From: Desulfobulbaceae bacterium
Lineage (GTDB): Bacteria; Desulfobacterota; Desulfobulbia; Desulfobulbales; Desulfobulbaceae
Direction of reading: 5' to 3'
Length of the DNA stretch: 21,960 nt
Assembly: GCA_026990725.1 (NCBI GenBank)
Contig: JALXCX010000165.1
Location: 1 to 21,960 of the forward strand
The position numbers and the translations under genes are program-made. Positions 13,348 to 20,945 of this stretch are shown here, piece after piece (positions within the stretch are counted from its first letter, which is position 1; every line of letters starts with the position of its first letter). The notes under the pieces are model-generated. The model searched no databases and was not told the origin of the DNA. It saw only the letters and a program-made list of their open reading frames with translations.

Positions 13348-14681
13348 TGCAGATTTCAGCAGAGGAGGCGGCTGAAATCATCGGACAGATCCATGGCCTG
13401 TCCCTGTTGCTGGGGGTCGCTTTGGGGGTCGTAGTCATGGGGATAATAATGCTTGTGGTCTATAATAGACTTCAGCGTGGGCGTCTGCTTCTCTCGCTGC
13501 GCCTTGAACAGAATGGGCAGAACAACAACCGCCTTGAAGAAGAAAATGATCAGCTGTCTCAAACGAACAAGGACATTATAGAGCAAAACCGGTTACTGCT
13601 TCGCGACAATATCGAACTTGAAGCAAAACTGCGCACCACCCGGACAATAGCCGGTGAACGCCTGTCGCTTTTTGAACAGACCAGGAACCAGCAGGAGCAG
13701 GATTTCCAGAACCTTGCCCGGAAAGTCTTGTCTGAGCAGGGTCGTGTTTTGCGGGACCAGCATGCTGAAGGGCTGAAAGGATTACTTCTGCCCGTTCGCG
13801 ACCAGCTCGACGGTTTCAGGAAAAAAGTTGAAACTGTCTACGAGAGCGAATCACGCGACAGAGTCTCGCTGATAAAGGAAATTGAGCATCTGAAAAACTT
13901 AAACGAACGCATCGGTAAAGATGCGCTTCATCTGACCAGAGCCCTGCAGGGGAAAAACAAGCTGCAGGGGCAATGGGGCGAGATGCTGCTGGAAAAAATA
14001 CTGGAAGACTCAGGCCTTCGCGAAGGTCAGGAGTTTGCAACCCAGGTTTCCATACGTGACAGGCAGGGAAAACTCAAGCAACCCGATGTCATAGTCCACC
14101 TGCCTGGCAAAAGAGACGTGATCATTGACGCCAAGGTCTCGCTGACACATTACCTGGCGGCCTGCAGGAGCGAGGACACCATAGAAAAAGACAAACAGCT
14201 CAAAGCCCATGCCAATTCGGTCAGCAAACATGTCACGGGACTGGCCGGCAAGCGGTATCACCAGTTACCAGGGCTTTTGACTCCGGATTTTGTTCTGCTG
14301 TTTATTCCGGTGGAGGGTGCTTTTCAGGCGGCGGTCAGCTTAAAACCGGACCTGCTCAGTCAGGCAATGAAAAAAAGAGTGGTCATTGCGGGGCCATCAA
14401 CTCTGCTGGCAATCCTGCGGACCATTCATCACATGTGGAGGCTTGATGAACAAAATCGCAATGGTTTAACTATTGCCAAAGAGGCCGGGAATCTTTATGA
14501 TAAATTTGTCGGGTTTGTTGAGGTGTTTACTGAGGTTGGAACAAAACTGAACCAGGCAACAAAGAGCTGGAAAACCGCTGAAAAACGGCTGGCTACCGGT
14601 CAGGGCAACCTGATATCGCGGACCCGTGCTCTAAAAAAACTCGGTGTACAACCGGGCAGGGAACTCCCTGAGGACAGGTAA
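13347..14681 (+). CDS. rmuC: DNA recombination protein RmuC
   Basis: Membrane-anchored protein of the RmuC family, related to restriction-endonuclease-like folds and implicated in limiting inversions at short inverted repeats. Of 444 residues, 13-36 form one N-terminal membrane helix (LSLLLGVALGVVVMGIIMLV), followed by a long coiled coil (about 45-200, rich in Glu, Gln, Leu). The RmuC core follows: KLQGQWGEMLLEKILEDSGL, PDVIVHLPGKRDVIIDAKVS (with the Asp/Asp-x-Lys of the nuclease-like fold) and FVLLFIPVEGAF. The C-terminal helical part TIHHMWRLDEQNRNG is typical. The ATG overlaps the cbpM stop, so translation is probably coupled. A gap of 58 bp to the next gene has no clear terminator. Confidence 0.95.
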   Translation: MQISAEEAAEIIGQIHGLSLLLGVALGVVVMGIIMLVVYNRLQRGRLLLSLRLEQNGQNNNRLEEENDQLSQTNKDIIEQNRLLLRDNIELEAKLRTTRTIAGERLSLFEQTRNQQEQDFQNLARKVLSEQGRVLRDQHAEGLKGLLLPVRDQLDGFRKKVETVYESESRDRVSLIKEIEHLKNLNERIGKDALHLTRALQGKNKLQGQWGEMLLEKILEDSGLREGQEFATQVSIRDRQGKLKQPDVIVHLPGKRDVIIDAKVSLTHYLAACRSEDTIEKDKQLKAHANSVSKHVTGLAGKRYHQLPGLLTPDFVLLFIPVEGAFQAAVSLKPDLLSQAMKKRVVIAGPSTLLAILRTIHHMWRLDEQNRNGLTIAKEAGNLYDKFVGFVEVFTEVGTKLNQATKSWKTAEKRLATGQGNLISRTRALKKLGVQPGRELPEDR

Positions 14682-14739
14682 GGTTCCTGTTTAATTTTTC
14701 AAAACCAATTTTATTTTTTATATTCTAATGGAGGAAAAA

Positions 14740-15183
14740 ATGAAAACTGTACACATTCTGGCAGTCCTTTCGATCCTGTTACTCGCATCCTGCACTGGTG
14801 CCAACATGAACAGGGCACAACTCGGAGCAATGCAGGGGGCCGGAGCCGGTGCCATTGCCGGACAGGCAATTGGGCACAATACGGAGGCCACCCTTATCGG
14901 GACAGCCATTGGTATGGCTGTTGGCTATATCGTAGGAAACGAAATGGATAAATATGACAGGCAGGAACTCAACCACGTCTACGAACGGGGTGTTTCCGGC
15001 CAAACGTCATCCTGGGTTAATCCGGACAAAGGTACCCAATACCAGGTTACCCCGCAACCGGCATATACCCAGAACAATCATCCCTGCCGAAAAGCGGAGA
15101 TTACCGCCGTCATTGATGGTAAAACCCAGCGCACATACACCACAGCCTGCCGTGATGATTACGGCCGCTGGCAGATTCAGTAG
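14740..15183 (+). CDS. Glycine-zipper 2TM lipoprotein
   Basis: A 147-aa lipoprotein precursor. The start is ATG 14740, with GGAGG five bases upstream, which gives the signal MKTVHILAVLSILLLASC with lipobox LASC (modified Cys at 18). A glycine-zipper segment follows (GAMQGAGAGAIAGQAIGHNT, then IGTAIGMAVGYIVGNEMD), as in SlyB/Rick_17kDa outer-membrane lipoproteins. After it come a charged linker and a C-terminal part ending RTYTTACRDDYGRWQIQ with two Cys (at about 116 and 137) that may form a disulfide. Such proteins are usually placed in the outer membrane and linked to envelope integrity. Precise role unknown. AT-rich sequence just upstream (14693-14728) could hold its promoter. Confidence 0.88.
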   Translation: MKTVHILAVLSILLLASCTGANMNRAQLGAMQGAGAGAIAGQAIGHNTEATLIGTAIGMAVGYIVGNEMDKYDRQELNHVYERGVSGQTSSWVNPDKGTQYQVTPQPAYTQNNHPCRKAEITAVIDGKTQRTYTTACRDDYGRWQIQ

Positions 15184-15192
15184 TTTGTCAAC

Positions 15193-15597
15193 ATGACGCA
15201 TTCCGGCAGTATTACAGTGTCCAGCTCCAGTCATATGGAATTTCTGGACATTACCAGCCAGATGCAGCAGGCAGTGGATACCTCTGGAGTTTCAGACGGG
15301 ATCTGCTGCCTGCTTAATCCGCACACCACAGCAGGACTGACAATTAACGAGGGCTGTGATCCAGCTGTTCAGCACGATCTGTTGGGTGTATTGAACCAGA
15401 TTGTTCCACTGGATTTTCCTTACAAACATGCTGAAGGAAACTCCCCCTCCCATATGATGGCCACGCTTACCGGCTGCAGTTTAACGATCTTTATCACGAA
15501 CAGCAGATTGCAGCTTGGCACCTGGCAGCGTATATTTTTCTGTGAATTTGACGGCCCCCGAAGCCGGAAAGTCCACTGGAAAATTCTTGCAGGATGA
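15193..15597 (+). CDS. yjbQ: YjbQ / UPF0047 family protein
   Basis: A 134-aa member of the UPF0047 (YjbQ) family, small beta-rich cytoplasmic proteins; some members show weak thiamine-phosphate synthase activity, but the physiological role is unsettled. Conserved motifs are all present: NPHTTAGLTINEGCD (42-56), the HAEGNSPSHM loop (around 79-88), LQLGTWQRIFFCEFDGPRSR (106-125). No good ribosome binding site precedes ATG 15193, which is only 9 bp after the lipoprotein stop, so translation may depend on reinitiation. Its stop overlaps the start of the next gene (ATGA). Confidence 0.92.
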   Translation: MTHSGSITVSSSSHMEFLDITSQMQQAVDTSGVSDGICCLLNPHTTAGLTINEGCDPAVQHDLLGVLNQIVPLDFPYKHAEGNSPSHMMATLTGCSLTIFITNSRLQLGTWQRIFFCEFDGPRSRKVHWKILAG

Positions 15598-15845
15598 ATA
15601 ATTCACTACGGGCAATCGATGCTGATCAAATTTGTTTTGGTTTAGACCGCGCAACCGATGAGCGCTCCCTCCAGCTTTTCCTGCAACTCTTCAGCCAAGA
15701 AACTCTGCTGCAGACACTGATCCCCCGCATGACCGATCAGGAAATAACCCTGCTTGTTGACCAGTTGTCTACAGTACTCCGGGCCCATCTGAAAGAAAAA
15801 GAATACCACGAACTCTTTTTAAACGATCCTGATCACCATCACTGA
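15594..15845 (+). CDS. Unrecognised 83-aa protein coupled to yjbQ and ubiD
   Basis: I do not recognise a family. The 83-aa acidic protein is helical and leucine-rich (RSLQLFLQLFSQETLLQTLI, 24-43; EITLLVDQLSTVLRAHLKEK, 50-69) and ends in DPDHHH. No signal peptide or membrane segment. Its ATG overlaps the yjbQ stop (ATGA at 15594-15597) and its stop lies 5 bp before the ubiD start, so it is surely co-translated with both. The His-rich tail could bind metal. An accessory or assembly role for the decarboxylase is possible but is inferred only from position. Confidence 0.8.
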   Translation: MNNSLRAIDADQICFGLDRATDERSLQLFLQLFSQETLLQTLIPRMTDQEITLLVDQLSTVLRAHLKEKEYHELFLNDPDHHH

Positions 15846-15850
15846 CCCCT

Positions 15851-17623
15851 ATGACTCCTTTATGTAATCTCCGCAGTTACCTTAATGTTCTTAAAAAAGA
15901 GAATAATTTACTGATCATCGATGAACAGGTCGACCCCTGTCTTGAAATAGCGGAAATTCATCGCAGAGTCATTCAACGCGGCGGTCCGGCACTTCTTTTT
16001 ACCAAGGTCAAGGGATCGGATTTCCCTGTTGTGACCAACCTTTTCGGTACCAACCACCGGCTTGAGCTGGCCTTTGGCAACCGACCTGTTGATTTTGTCA
16101 AAGGCTTGGTCAACCTTGTCGAACAACTCATGCCGCCCTCGCTCTCAACCTTATGGCAGGCAAGGCCACTGGCAGGCCAAGCCCTGAAAATCGGCCTGAA
16201 AAATATTCGCTCAGCCCCGATCCTGGAAAACCTGCAGCAGCCACCTCGCCTGACAGGAATCCCCATGCTCACTTCATGGCATTCCGACGGTGGCGCGTTT
16301 ATCACCCTGCCGCTTGTTTATACTGAGCATCCTGATGGCCGGGGTCATAACCTGGGAATGTACCGTATCCAACGCTATGACGACAGGACCGCCGGCATTC
16401 ACTGGCAAATCCACAGGGGCGGTGGCTATCATTACTTTGCGGCAGAACAGAAAAACCAGCCCCTTGATCTGACCCTGTTTATCGGCGGCCCCCCTGCCCT
16501 GATGTTATCTGCTATTGCCCCACTGCCAGAAGATATCCCTGAACTGATGCTGGCCTCATTGCTGCAGGGAAAAAAACTGGCCATGGCCAAAGATCCGCTG
16601 GGAGGGCATCGATTGGTGGCCGAAGCCGAATTTGCCGTTAAAGGTGCTGTTCCGCCTAAACTGCGCCAGCCCGAAGGTCCCTTTGGCGACCATTATGGTT
16701 ATAATTCTCTACAGCATGATTACCCGGTTTTCCAGGCCACTCATCTCTATCATCGTCATAATGCCATCTATCCGGCCACGGTTGTCGGACGCCCAAAGCA
16801 GGAAGATTATTTTATCGGCGATTTTCTCCAGGACCTGCTCTCGCCGCTTTTCCCCCTGGTCATGAATGGTGTTCAGCAACTCAAAACCTATGGCGAAACC
16901 GGTTTCCACTGTCTGGCTGCAGCCCGGGTAAGCAATCGCTATCCGCGGGAGGCTTTTGCCGCTGGCCTGAGAATTCTGGGAGAAGGACAACTTTCCCTGA
17001 CTAAATTTCTCATCCTTACCGACGGCCCTCTGGACATGGAGGATTTCCCCCGTCTCTGGCAGCATGTACTTGAACGGATTCAATGGGATCAGGATTTGTT
17101 TATTTTTGCCAACGTCTCACAGGATACCCTTGACTACACCGGTCCTTCTGTCAACAAAGGCTCCAAGGCTATGATGTTGGGCCTTGGGCAGAAAAAAAGA
17201 CGGGAACTCCCCACAGAATTTAGCGGGACTTTGCCGGAAGGATGCAGTCAGCCCAAAGTATTTCTTCCAGGCACTCTTGTTATTCAGGGGGATTCTTATG
17301 AACACAATAAGCAGCTTGGTCCCCGTCTTGCCGCAAGCCTAGGCGTTTCGGGCTGGCAGGTTATCCTGCTGGTGGATTCAACCCGGGAGGCGACACGTAA
17401 TCTTCAGGAATTTCTCTGGACCTTCTTTACCCGCTTTGAACCGGCTGCTGACATACACGGTGCCAGACAGAACGTACAGCGATTTCACGTTGGCCTTGAG
17501 CCTCCGGTTGTTTTTGACTGCCGGATGAAGCCCTGGTACACAGATATTCTTGAGGTTGATGCCGCAACCAAAAGCAGAGTGGACAAGCGATATACATCCC
17601 TCATTCCAGCCGAATGGCGATAA
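15851..17623 (+). CDS. ubiD: UbiD-family prenylated-FMN-dependent decarboxylase
   Basis: Decarboxylase of the UbiD family, which uses prenylated FMN (made by a UbiX partner) and a divalent metal to remove CO2 from unsaturated or aromatic acids, in ubiquinone or futalosine-menaquinone synthesis or in aromatic metabolism. The 590-aa length is that of the longer UbiD subgroup. The cofactor-binding core is visible: HNLGMYRIQRYDD (166-178; Asn167 and Arg172), QIHRGGG (186-192; His188), VAEAEF (256-261), and PEGPFGDHYGY (274-284). C-terminal DCRMKPWYTDI and KRYTSLIP close the domain. In a sulfate-reducing relative that respires menaquinone, a menaquinone role is likely, but the substrate is not readable. 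No ubiX is in the window. The start follows the 83-aa gene by 5 bp. Confidence 0.93.
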   Translation: MTPLCNLRSYLNVLKKENNLLIIDEQVDPCLEIAEIHRRVIQRGGPALLFTKVKGSDFPVVTNLFGTNHRLELAFGNRPVDFVKGLVNLVEQLMPPSLSTLWQARPLAGQALKIGLKNIRSAPILENLQQPPRLTGIPMLTSWHSDGGAFITLPLVYTEHPDGRGHNLGMYRIQRYDDRTAGIHWQIHRGGGYHYFAAEQKNQPLDLTLFIGGPPALMLSAIAPLPEDIPELMLASLLQGKKLAMAKDPLGGHRLVAEAEFAVKGAVPPKLRQPEGPFGDHYGYNSLQHDYPVFQATHLYHRHNAIYPATVVGRPKQEDYFIGDFLQDLLSPLFPLVMNGVQQLKTYGETGFHCLAAARVSNRYPREAFAAGLRILGEGQLSLTKFLILTDGPLDMEDFPRLWQHVLERIQWDQDLFIFANVSQDTLDYTGPSVNKGSKAMMLGLGQKKRRELPTEFSGTLPEGCSQPKVFLPGTLVIQGDSYEHNKQLGPRLAASLGVSGWQVILLVDSTREATRNLQEFLWTFFTRFEPAADIHGARQNVQRFHVGLEPPVVFDCRMKPWYTDILEVDAATKSRVDKRYTSLIPAEWR

Positions 17624-17655
17624 GGGAAGATTTGCCGTAAGGCCGGATTAATTCA

Positions 17656-18363
17656 ATGGAAGAACGGTTACAAAAAATTATCGCCCATGCCGGGATCTGC
17701 TCCCGGCGAAAAGCAGAGGTGTATATTGCCAACGGCAGAGTCGCTGTCAACGGGAAAACCATCACCCAGCCGGGGGTGAAAGTCGATCCTGAGCAGGCGA
17801 CTATTACCGTTGACGGCAAAACAATTCACCGCGAAAAAGCCGTCTACATTCTTCTGAACAAACCTGTCGGTTACGTAACCACCATGGATGACCCCCAGGG
17901 AAGACCGATAGTCACAGATCTGCTTCCCAATATGGATAACCGGGTTTTTCCGGTTGGCCGCCTTGATCTTGACAGTGAAGGTGCTCTGATCCTCACAAAT
18001 GATGGAAATCTAGCCAATAGAGTTCTCCACCCCCGAAATGAAGTCAACAAAACCTATGAAGCTCTGGTCCGGGGCATACCGAAACCAGGAAATCTGCACC
18101 GTCTTGAACAGGGCATTGAACTGGAGGGCCTGAAAACATGGCCAGCAAAATTACGTGTCTTACGAAGAACCAAGGGCACCGCCCTGATTGAGGTTGTGAT
18201 CCATGAAGGAAAAAAACGACAGGTCCGTAAAATGTTCCAGGCCATTGGCCATCCGGTCCTCCAACTCAAACGAACTGCCTATGGAAAACTTAAACTTGGA
18301 TCTCTTGAACCGGGAAAACACCGCTATTTAACGCAAAAAGACTTAAAAAAACTCTTTTTTTAA
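17656..18363 (+). CDS. rluB: 23S rRNA pseudouridine synthase, RluB/RsuA family
   Basis: Enzyme that converts a uridine in rRNA to pseudouridine (2605 of 23S rRNA for RluB). The 235-aa protein has an N-terminal S4 RNA-binding domain (EERLQKIIAHAGICSRRKAE, 2-21) and a catalytic domain with GRLDLDSEGALILTNDG (101-117), Asp104 being the catalytic residue. Further motifs are LLNKPVGYVTT, VNKTYEALV and EGKKRQVRKMFQAIGHPV. The C-terminus is basic and short (DLKKLFF). RluB and RsuA are hard to separate by eye; the VHEGKNRQVRR-like segment favours RluB. ATG 17656 has AAGG at a rather long distance (about 14 bp). It follows ubiD by 32 bp. Confidence 0.92.
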   Translation: MEERLQKIIAHAGICSRRKAEVYIANGRVAVNGKTITQPGVKVDPEQATITVDGKTIHREKAVYILLNKPVGYVTTMDDPQGRPIVTDLLPNMDNRVFPVGRLDLDSEGALILTNDGNLANRVLHPRNEVNKTYEALVRGIPKPGNLHRLEQGIELEGLKTWPAKLRVLRRTKGTALIEVVIHEGKKRQVRKMFQAIGHPVLQLKRTAYGKLKLGSLEPGKHRYLTQKDLKKLFF

Positions 18364-18509
18364 AAAATCCCTTTACAATCACAAACATACCTGATTAACT
18401 TTTAATAGTTATTTAAAAAACTACGTGTTTACAAGACTTACCGGACAATAGAGACGGTTGTCAACTGACATGCTCTAAGTGTGAAACAGCGACAAGGGGA
18501 GAGAAAAGC

Positions 18510-18821
18510 ATGAATAAATCGGAACTGATTGAAGCACTTGCAGAAGAAATCAACCTGCCGATTCGTGAAGCAGCATCCATTACGAACACTATTATCAACG
18601 CTATGAGCAATGCTCTTGCCAGTGATGATTCTATTGAAATTCGTGGTTTTGGCAGTTTTGTTGTCAAGGAGTACGATTCTTATACAGGTCGCAACCCCAA
18701 AACAGGCGAAAAAATAAAAGTAGCGCCAAAAAAACTCCCGTTTTTCAAAGTGGGCAAGGATCTGCGTGAACGGGTTGACCAGGCAGGCAAAAAGATAAAA
18801 GGTAAAAAAAAGAAAAAATAG
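18510..18821 (+). CDS. HU/IHF-family DNA-binding protein
   Basis: Small nucleoid-associated protein that binds and bends DNA as a dimer. Length is 103 aa against the usual 90-95. The family N-terminus MNKSELIEALAEEINLPI, the central IRGFGSFVVKEY (about 43-54), and the DNA-intercalating arm GRNPKTGEKIKV with its Pro (63) are intact. After the fold ends at about residue 90, an extra tail follows (KKIKGKKKKK), nearly all Lys, that would add unspecific DNA affinity. GGGGAGA precedes ATG 18510 by about seven bases. The 146 bp upstream is AT-rich with a small inverted repeat, typical of a promoter region. The gene converges on rimO with 18 bp between stops. Confidence 0.95.
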   Translation: MNKSELIEALAEEINLPIREAASITNTIINAMSNALASDDSIEIRGFGSFVVKEYDSYTGRNPKTGEKIKVAPKKLPFFKVGKDLRERVDQAGKKIKGKKKKK

Positions 18822-18839
18822 CCACGTAATTTTTCCTGT

Positions 18840-20168
18840 TTAATCGCTGATTCCACCAACCAGATCATAAATATGTGCCTCGGTGATATGCACCTGAACA
18901 ATGTCACCGGGGCTTGCGGTTCCTTCATTGAGATAGACACACCCGTCAATATCGGGGGCCTGAAAACGTGTCCGGCCCTCCAGCAAAAGATCAGTTTCCC
19001 GGCTGATCCCCTCCACAAGAACAGGTTCAAGCTTTCCAACATACTGATGAAGCTTCTTTCTGCTGATTTCAGCCTGTAATTTCATGACCTGTTGATAACG
19101 AGTCTGTTTTTCTTCCGTCGCCACCTGATTACTTAATCCTGCTGCCATAGATCCCGCTTCATTTTCATAGGGGAAAACACCGATATGATCGAGTTGCCAA
19201 CGGCTCATGCAATCAAGAAGCTCTGCGATGTCATGCTCTGTTTCCCCTGGAAAACCAACCAGCATGGTTGTTCGAATGGCGCATTCTGGAACATAAGAAC
19301 GAATGCGTCCTATCAGGTTTTCAAGATCCCGACGTCCGTACCGGCGATTCATTCTTTGGAGAACAGCATCACTCACATGCTGAAAAGGAATATCAAGATA
19401 GGGAACAATCCGCGGGTCATCGGCCATCAACTGCAGCAACTCATCCGAGGTCGAGACCGGATAAAGGTAAAGAAGACGCAGCCAGGGAATATCAGTCTCT
19501 GCAAGCAATGATTTCAGCAGACTGACCAGGTTATCCCCTGTACAAAGATCGTCCCCGTACGCTGTTAAATCCTGGGCAATCAGGGTCAATTCCTGTACTC
19601 CTGATCCGGCCAGATGTTTTGCCTCCTTCACCAGATCATCAACGCTTCTGCTGCGCAAGTCACCACGAATGGACGGTATCATGCAATAGGTGCAACGGTT
19701 ATCGCATCCTTCAGTTATTTTCAAATAACTACGAAAAGACGGAGTAGATAACTTTCGCGGTGATACATGGGTGAACAGAAAACGTGAGGGGTCGTTCAGG
19801 GCTATAACCTGATCAGCTCCAAGATTCTCAATGAGTTCATTAATCCTCGCTTCATCATCAAGGCCGACAAAAAGATCGACTTCAGGGAGTTCTGCCTGTA
19901 ACTCTTTCCCGTATCGCTGAACCATGCAACCGGTCACAACCAGTTTTTTTGCAGGATCATTGCGAGTATATTCGGCAAGTGCCAGGATTTCATCAACAGC
20001 CTCTTCCACGGCCGACTGGAGGAAGCCACAGGTGTTAACCAACAACAAATCTGCGTCTGCCGGATTCGCCACAACGCTGTACCCGCCTGCATCAAGTAAG
20101 CCAAGCATCATTTCCGAATCAACGAGATTTTTTGCACAGCCAAGGCTGACAAGATGCAACGTTTTCAT
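18840..20168 (-). CDS. rimO: Ribosomal protein S12 methylthiotransferase RimO
   Basis: Radical-SAM enzyme that adds a methylthio group to an Asp of ribosomal protein S12, using two [4Fe-4S] clusters. The 442-aa protein has the N-terminal methylthiotransferase domain with Cys11 (VSLGCAKN), Cys47 (NTCGF) and Cys81 (VTGCM), the radical-SAM motif Cys155-xxx-Cys159-xx-Cys162 (EGCDNRCTYCMIP), and a C-terminal TRAM domain (about 370-440). SLGCAKNLVDSE distinguishes RimO from MiaB. ATG 20168 has only a weak purine-rich ribosome binding site (AAGAGA, about ten bases upstream). Convergent to the HU gene; the region upstream of it is without a recognised gene. Confidence 0.96.
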   Translation of the reverse strand: MKTLHLVSLGCAKNLVDSEMMLGLLDAGGYSVVANPADADLLLVNTCGFLQSAVEEAVDEILALAEYTRNDPAKKLVVTGCMVQRYGKELQAELPEVDLFVGLDDEARINELIENLGADQVIALNDPSRFLFTHVSPRKLSTPSFRSYLKITEGCDNRCTYCMIPSIRGDLRSRSVDDLVKEAKHLAGSGVQELTLIAQDLTAYGDDLCTGDNLVSLLKSLLAETDIPWLRLLYLYPVSTSDELLQLMADDPRIVPYLDIPFQHVSDAVLQRMNRRYGRRDLENLIGRIRSYVPECAIRTTMLVGFPGETEHDIAELLDCMSRWQLDHIGVFPYENEAGSMAAGLSNQVATEEKQTRYQQVMKLQAEISRKKLHQYVGKLEPVLVEGISRETDLLLEGRTRFQAPDIDGCVYLNEGTASPGDIVQVHITEAHIYDLVGGISD

Positions 20169-20511
20169 AACAATTTTTTCTCTTTATAACGTTATCAGGT
20201 GAGATAGATATTACGATTGATAACCGTCTGTCTTATGCCGGATTCATTTTTTTACAGTCCAATCAACGAGCCGATCAAGTGATGTTTGCAACTCTTCTGC
20301 AACGTACTGTCAATCCTATTCCATTAAACCGATCGCACCTCAGCCGCTGGGGACTGAGTATACCAAGGCCCGCCCGACCCGGACACCTCTCCTGCAAGGG
20401 ACAAGATGAAATACAATAAAGAGGCAAAGCGGATAAACAACGGGCACCTGAATAGTCCATGGCGGCCTGGGTGGATCCAGGTACGCAGCCAGCCTTCTCT
20501 GGTACCAAACC
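20169..20511. other. 343-bp region with no recognised gene upstream of rimO
   Basis: Between rimO and the atpE terminator I see no convincing gene. On the minus strand there is one TTGACA hexamer (20306-20311) with no clear -10 partner, a GTTGCA direct repeat close by, and small hairpins (CTCAGTC/GGCTGAG at 20340-20359 and CCTGG/CCCAGG near 20467-20482). Part of it is GC-richer than its surroundings. A 77-codon open frame on the minus strand lacks family features. It may hold the rimO leader or an RNA that I cannot identify. Confidence 0.5.
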
Positions 20512-20545
20512 AAAAAAAAAGGCTGCAGCAAAAGCTGCAGCCTTT
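20512..20545 (-). terminator. Strong rho-independent terminator of the F0 operon
   Basis: On the minus strand GGCTGCAGC (20534-20542) pairs exactly with GCTGCAGCC (20521-20529) across TTTT; flanking AAA/TTT extend the stem to 12 bp, and a run of nine T follows. It is 29 bp after the atpE stop. This marks the end of the atpI-atpB-atpE unit. Confidence 0.96.
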
Positions 20546-20574
20546 AAAAGGAAATACCTTTTTGCCTTGGTTAA

Positions 20575-20835
20575 TTAACCAAGAAGCGCTGCCTTGAAGG
20601 GGTTAGCATAGAGCAGGATAAAGGCAATAACCAGACCGTAAATAGCGATAGACTCAACAAGAGCCATACCAAGAATCATGGTGGTGGTAATCGGTCCTTT
20701 AGCCTCGGGGTTACGAGCAACACCCTGACAGGCACCAAGAACACCAGAACCCATGCCGATACCAGCGCCGAGACCAGCAAATCCAATAGCGTGAGCAGCA
20801 CCGATACAAACCAAAGCAAGATGAATCTTATCCAT
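20575..20835 (-). CDS. atpE: F-type ATP synthase subunit c
   Basis: Membrane rotor subunit of F0, forming the c ring that carries ions. The 86-aa hairpin has two membrane helices joined by the polar loop ARNPEAKG (40-47). The ion-binding Glu61 is in LVESIAIYGLV, followed by Ser62 and Tyr66. Sodium-type rings combine Glu-Ser with a Gln on helix 1; here the corresponding place is Met28 (GIGMGSG), so a proton ring is more likely. ATG 20835 follows AGGAGGAAG at normal spacing, a strong ribosome binding site befitting a subunit needed in many copies. The gene is last in the F0 unit and followed by a strong terminator. Confidence 0.97.
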   Translation of the reverse strand: MDKIHLALVCIGAAHAIGFAGLGAGIGMGSGVLGACQGVARNPEAKGPITTTMILGMALVESIAIYGLVIAFILLYANPFKAALLG

Positions 20836-20945
20836 TGTTCACTTCCTCCTAATAAAGATATATAAGTTGGCCTTCTTCTCCGTATAACGGAAACTGTAAA
20901 ATCATTCTAAATTTTTATTCTTTTACCTCTGAAAAACTTCCCATC

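Noticed and set aside
20340..20420. tRNA-Ser-like or SRP RNA-like stretch (GGAGAGGTGTCCGG on the minus strand)
   Set aside because: No T-arm (GTTCGA), no acceptor pairing or CCA context, and no GGTCAGGTCCGGAAGG SRP loop.
20275..20508. 77-codon open frame on the minus strand upstream of rimO
   Set aside because: Cys/Arg/Pro/Ser-rich composition of a random frame, no ribosome binding site, no known family.
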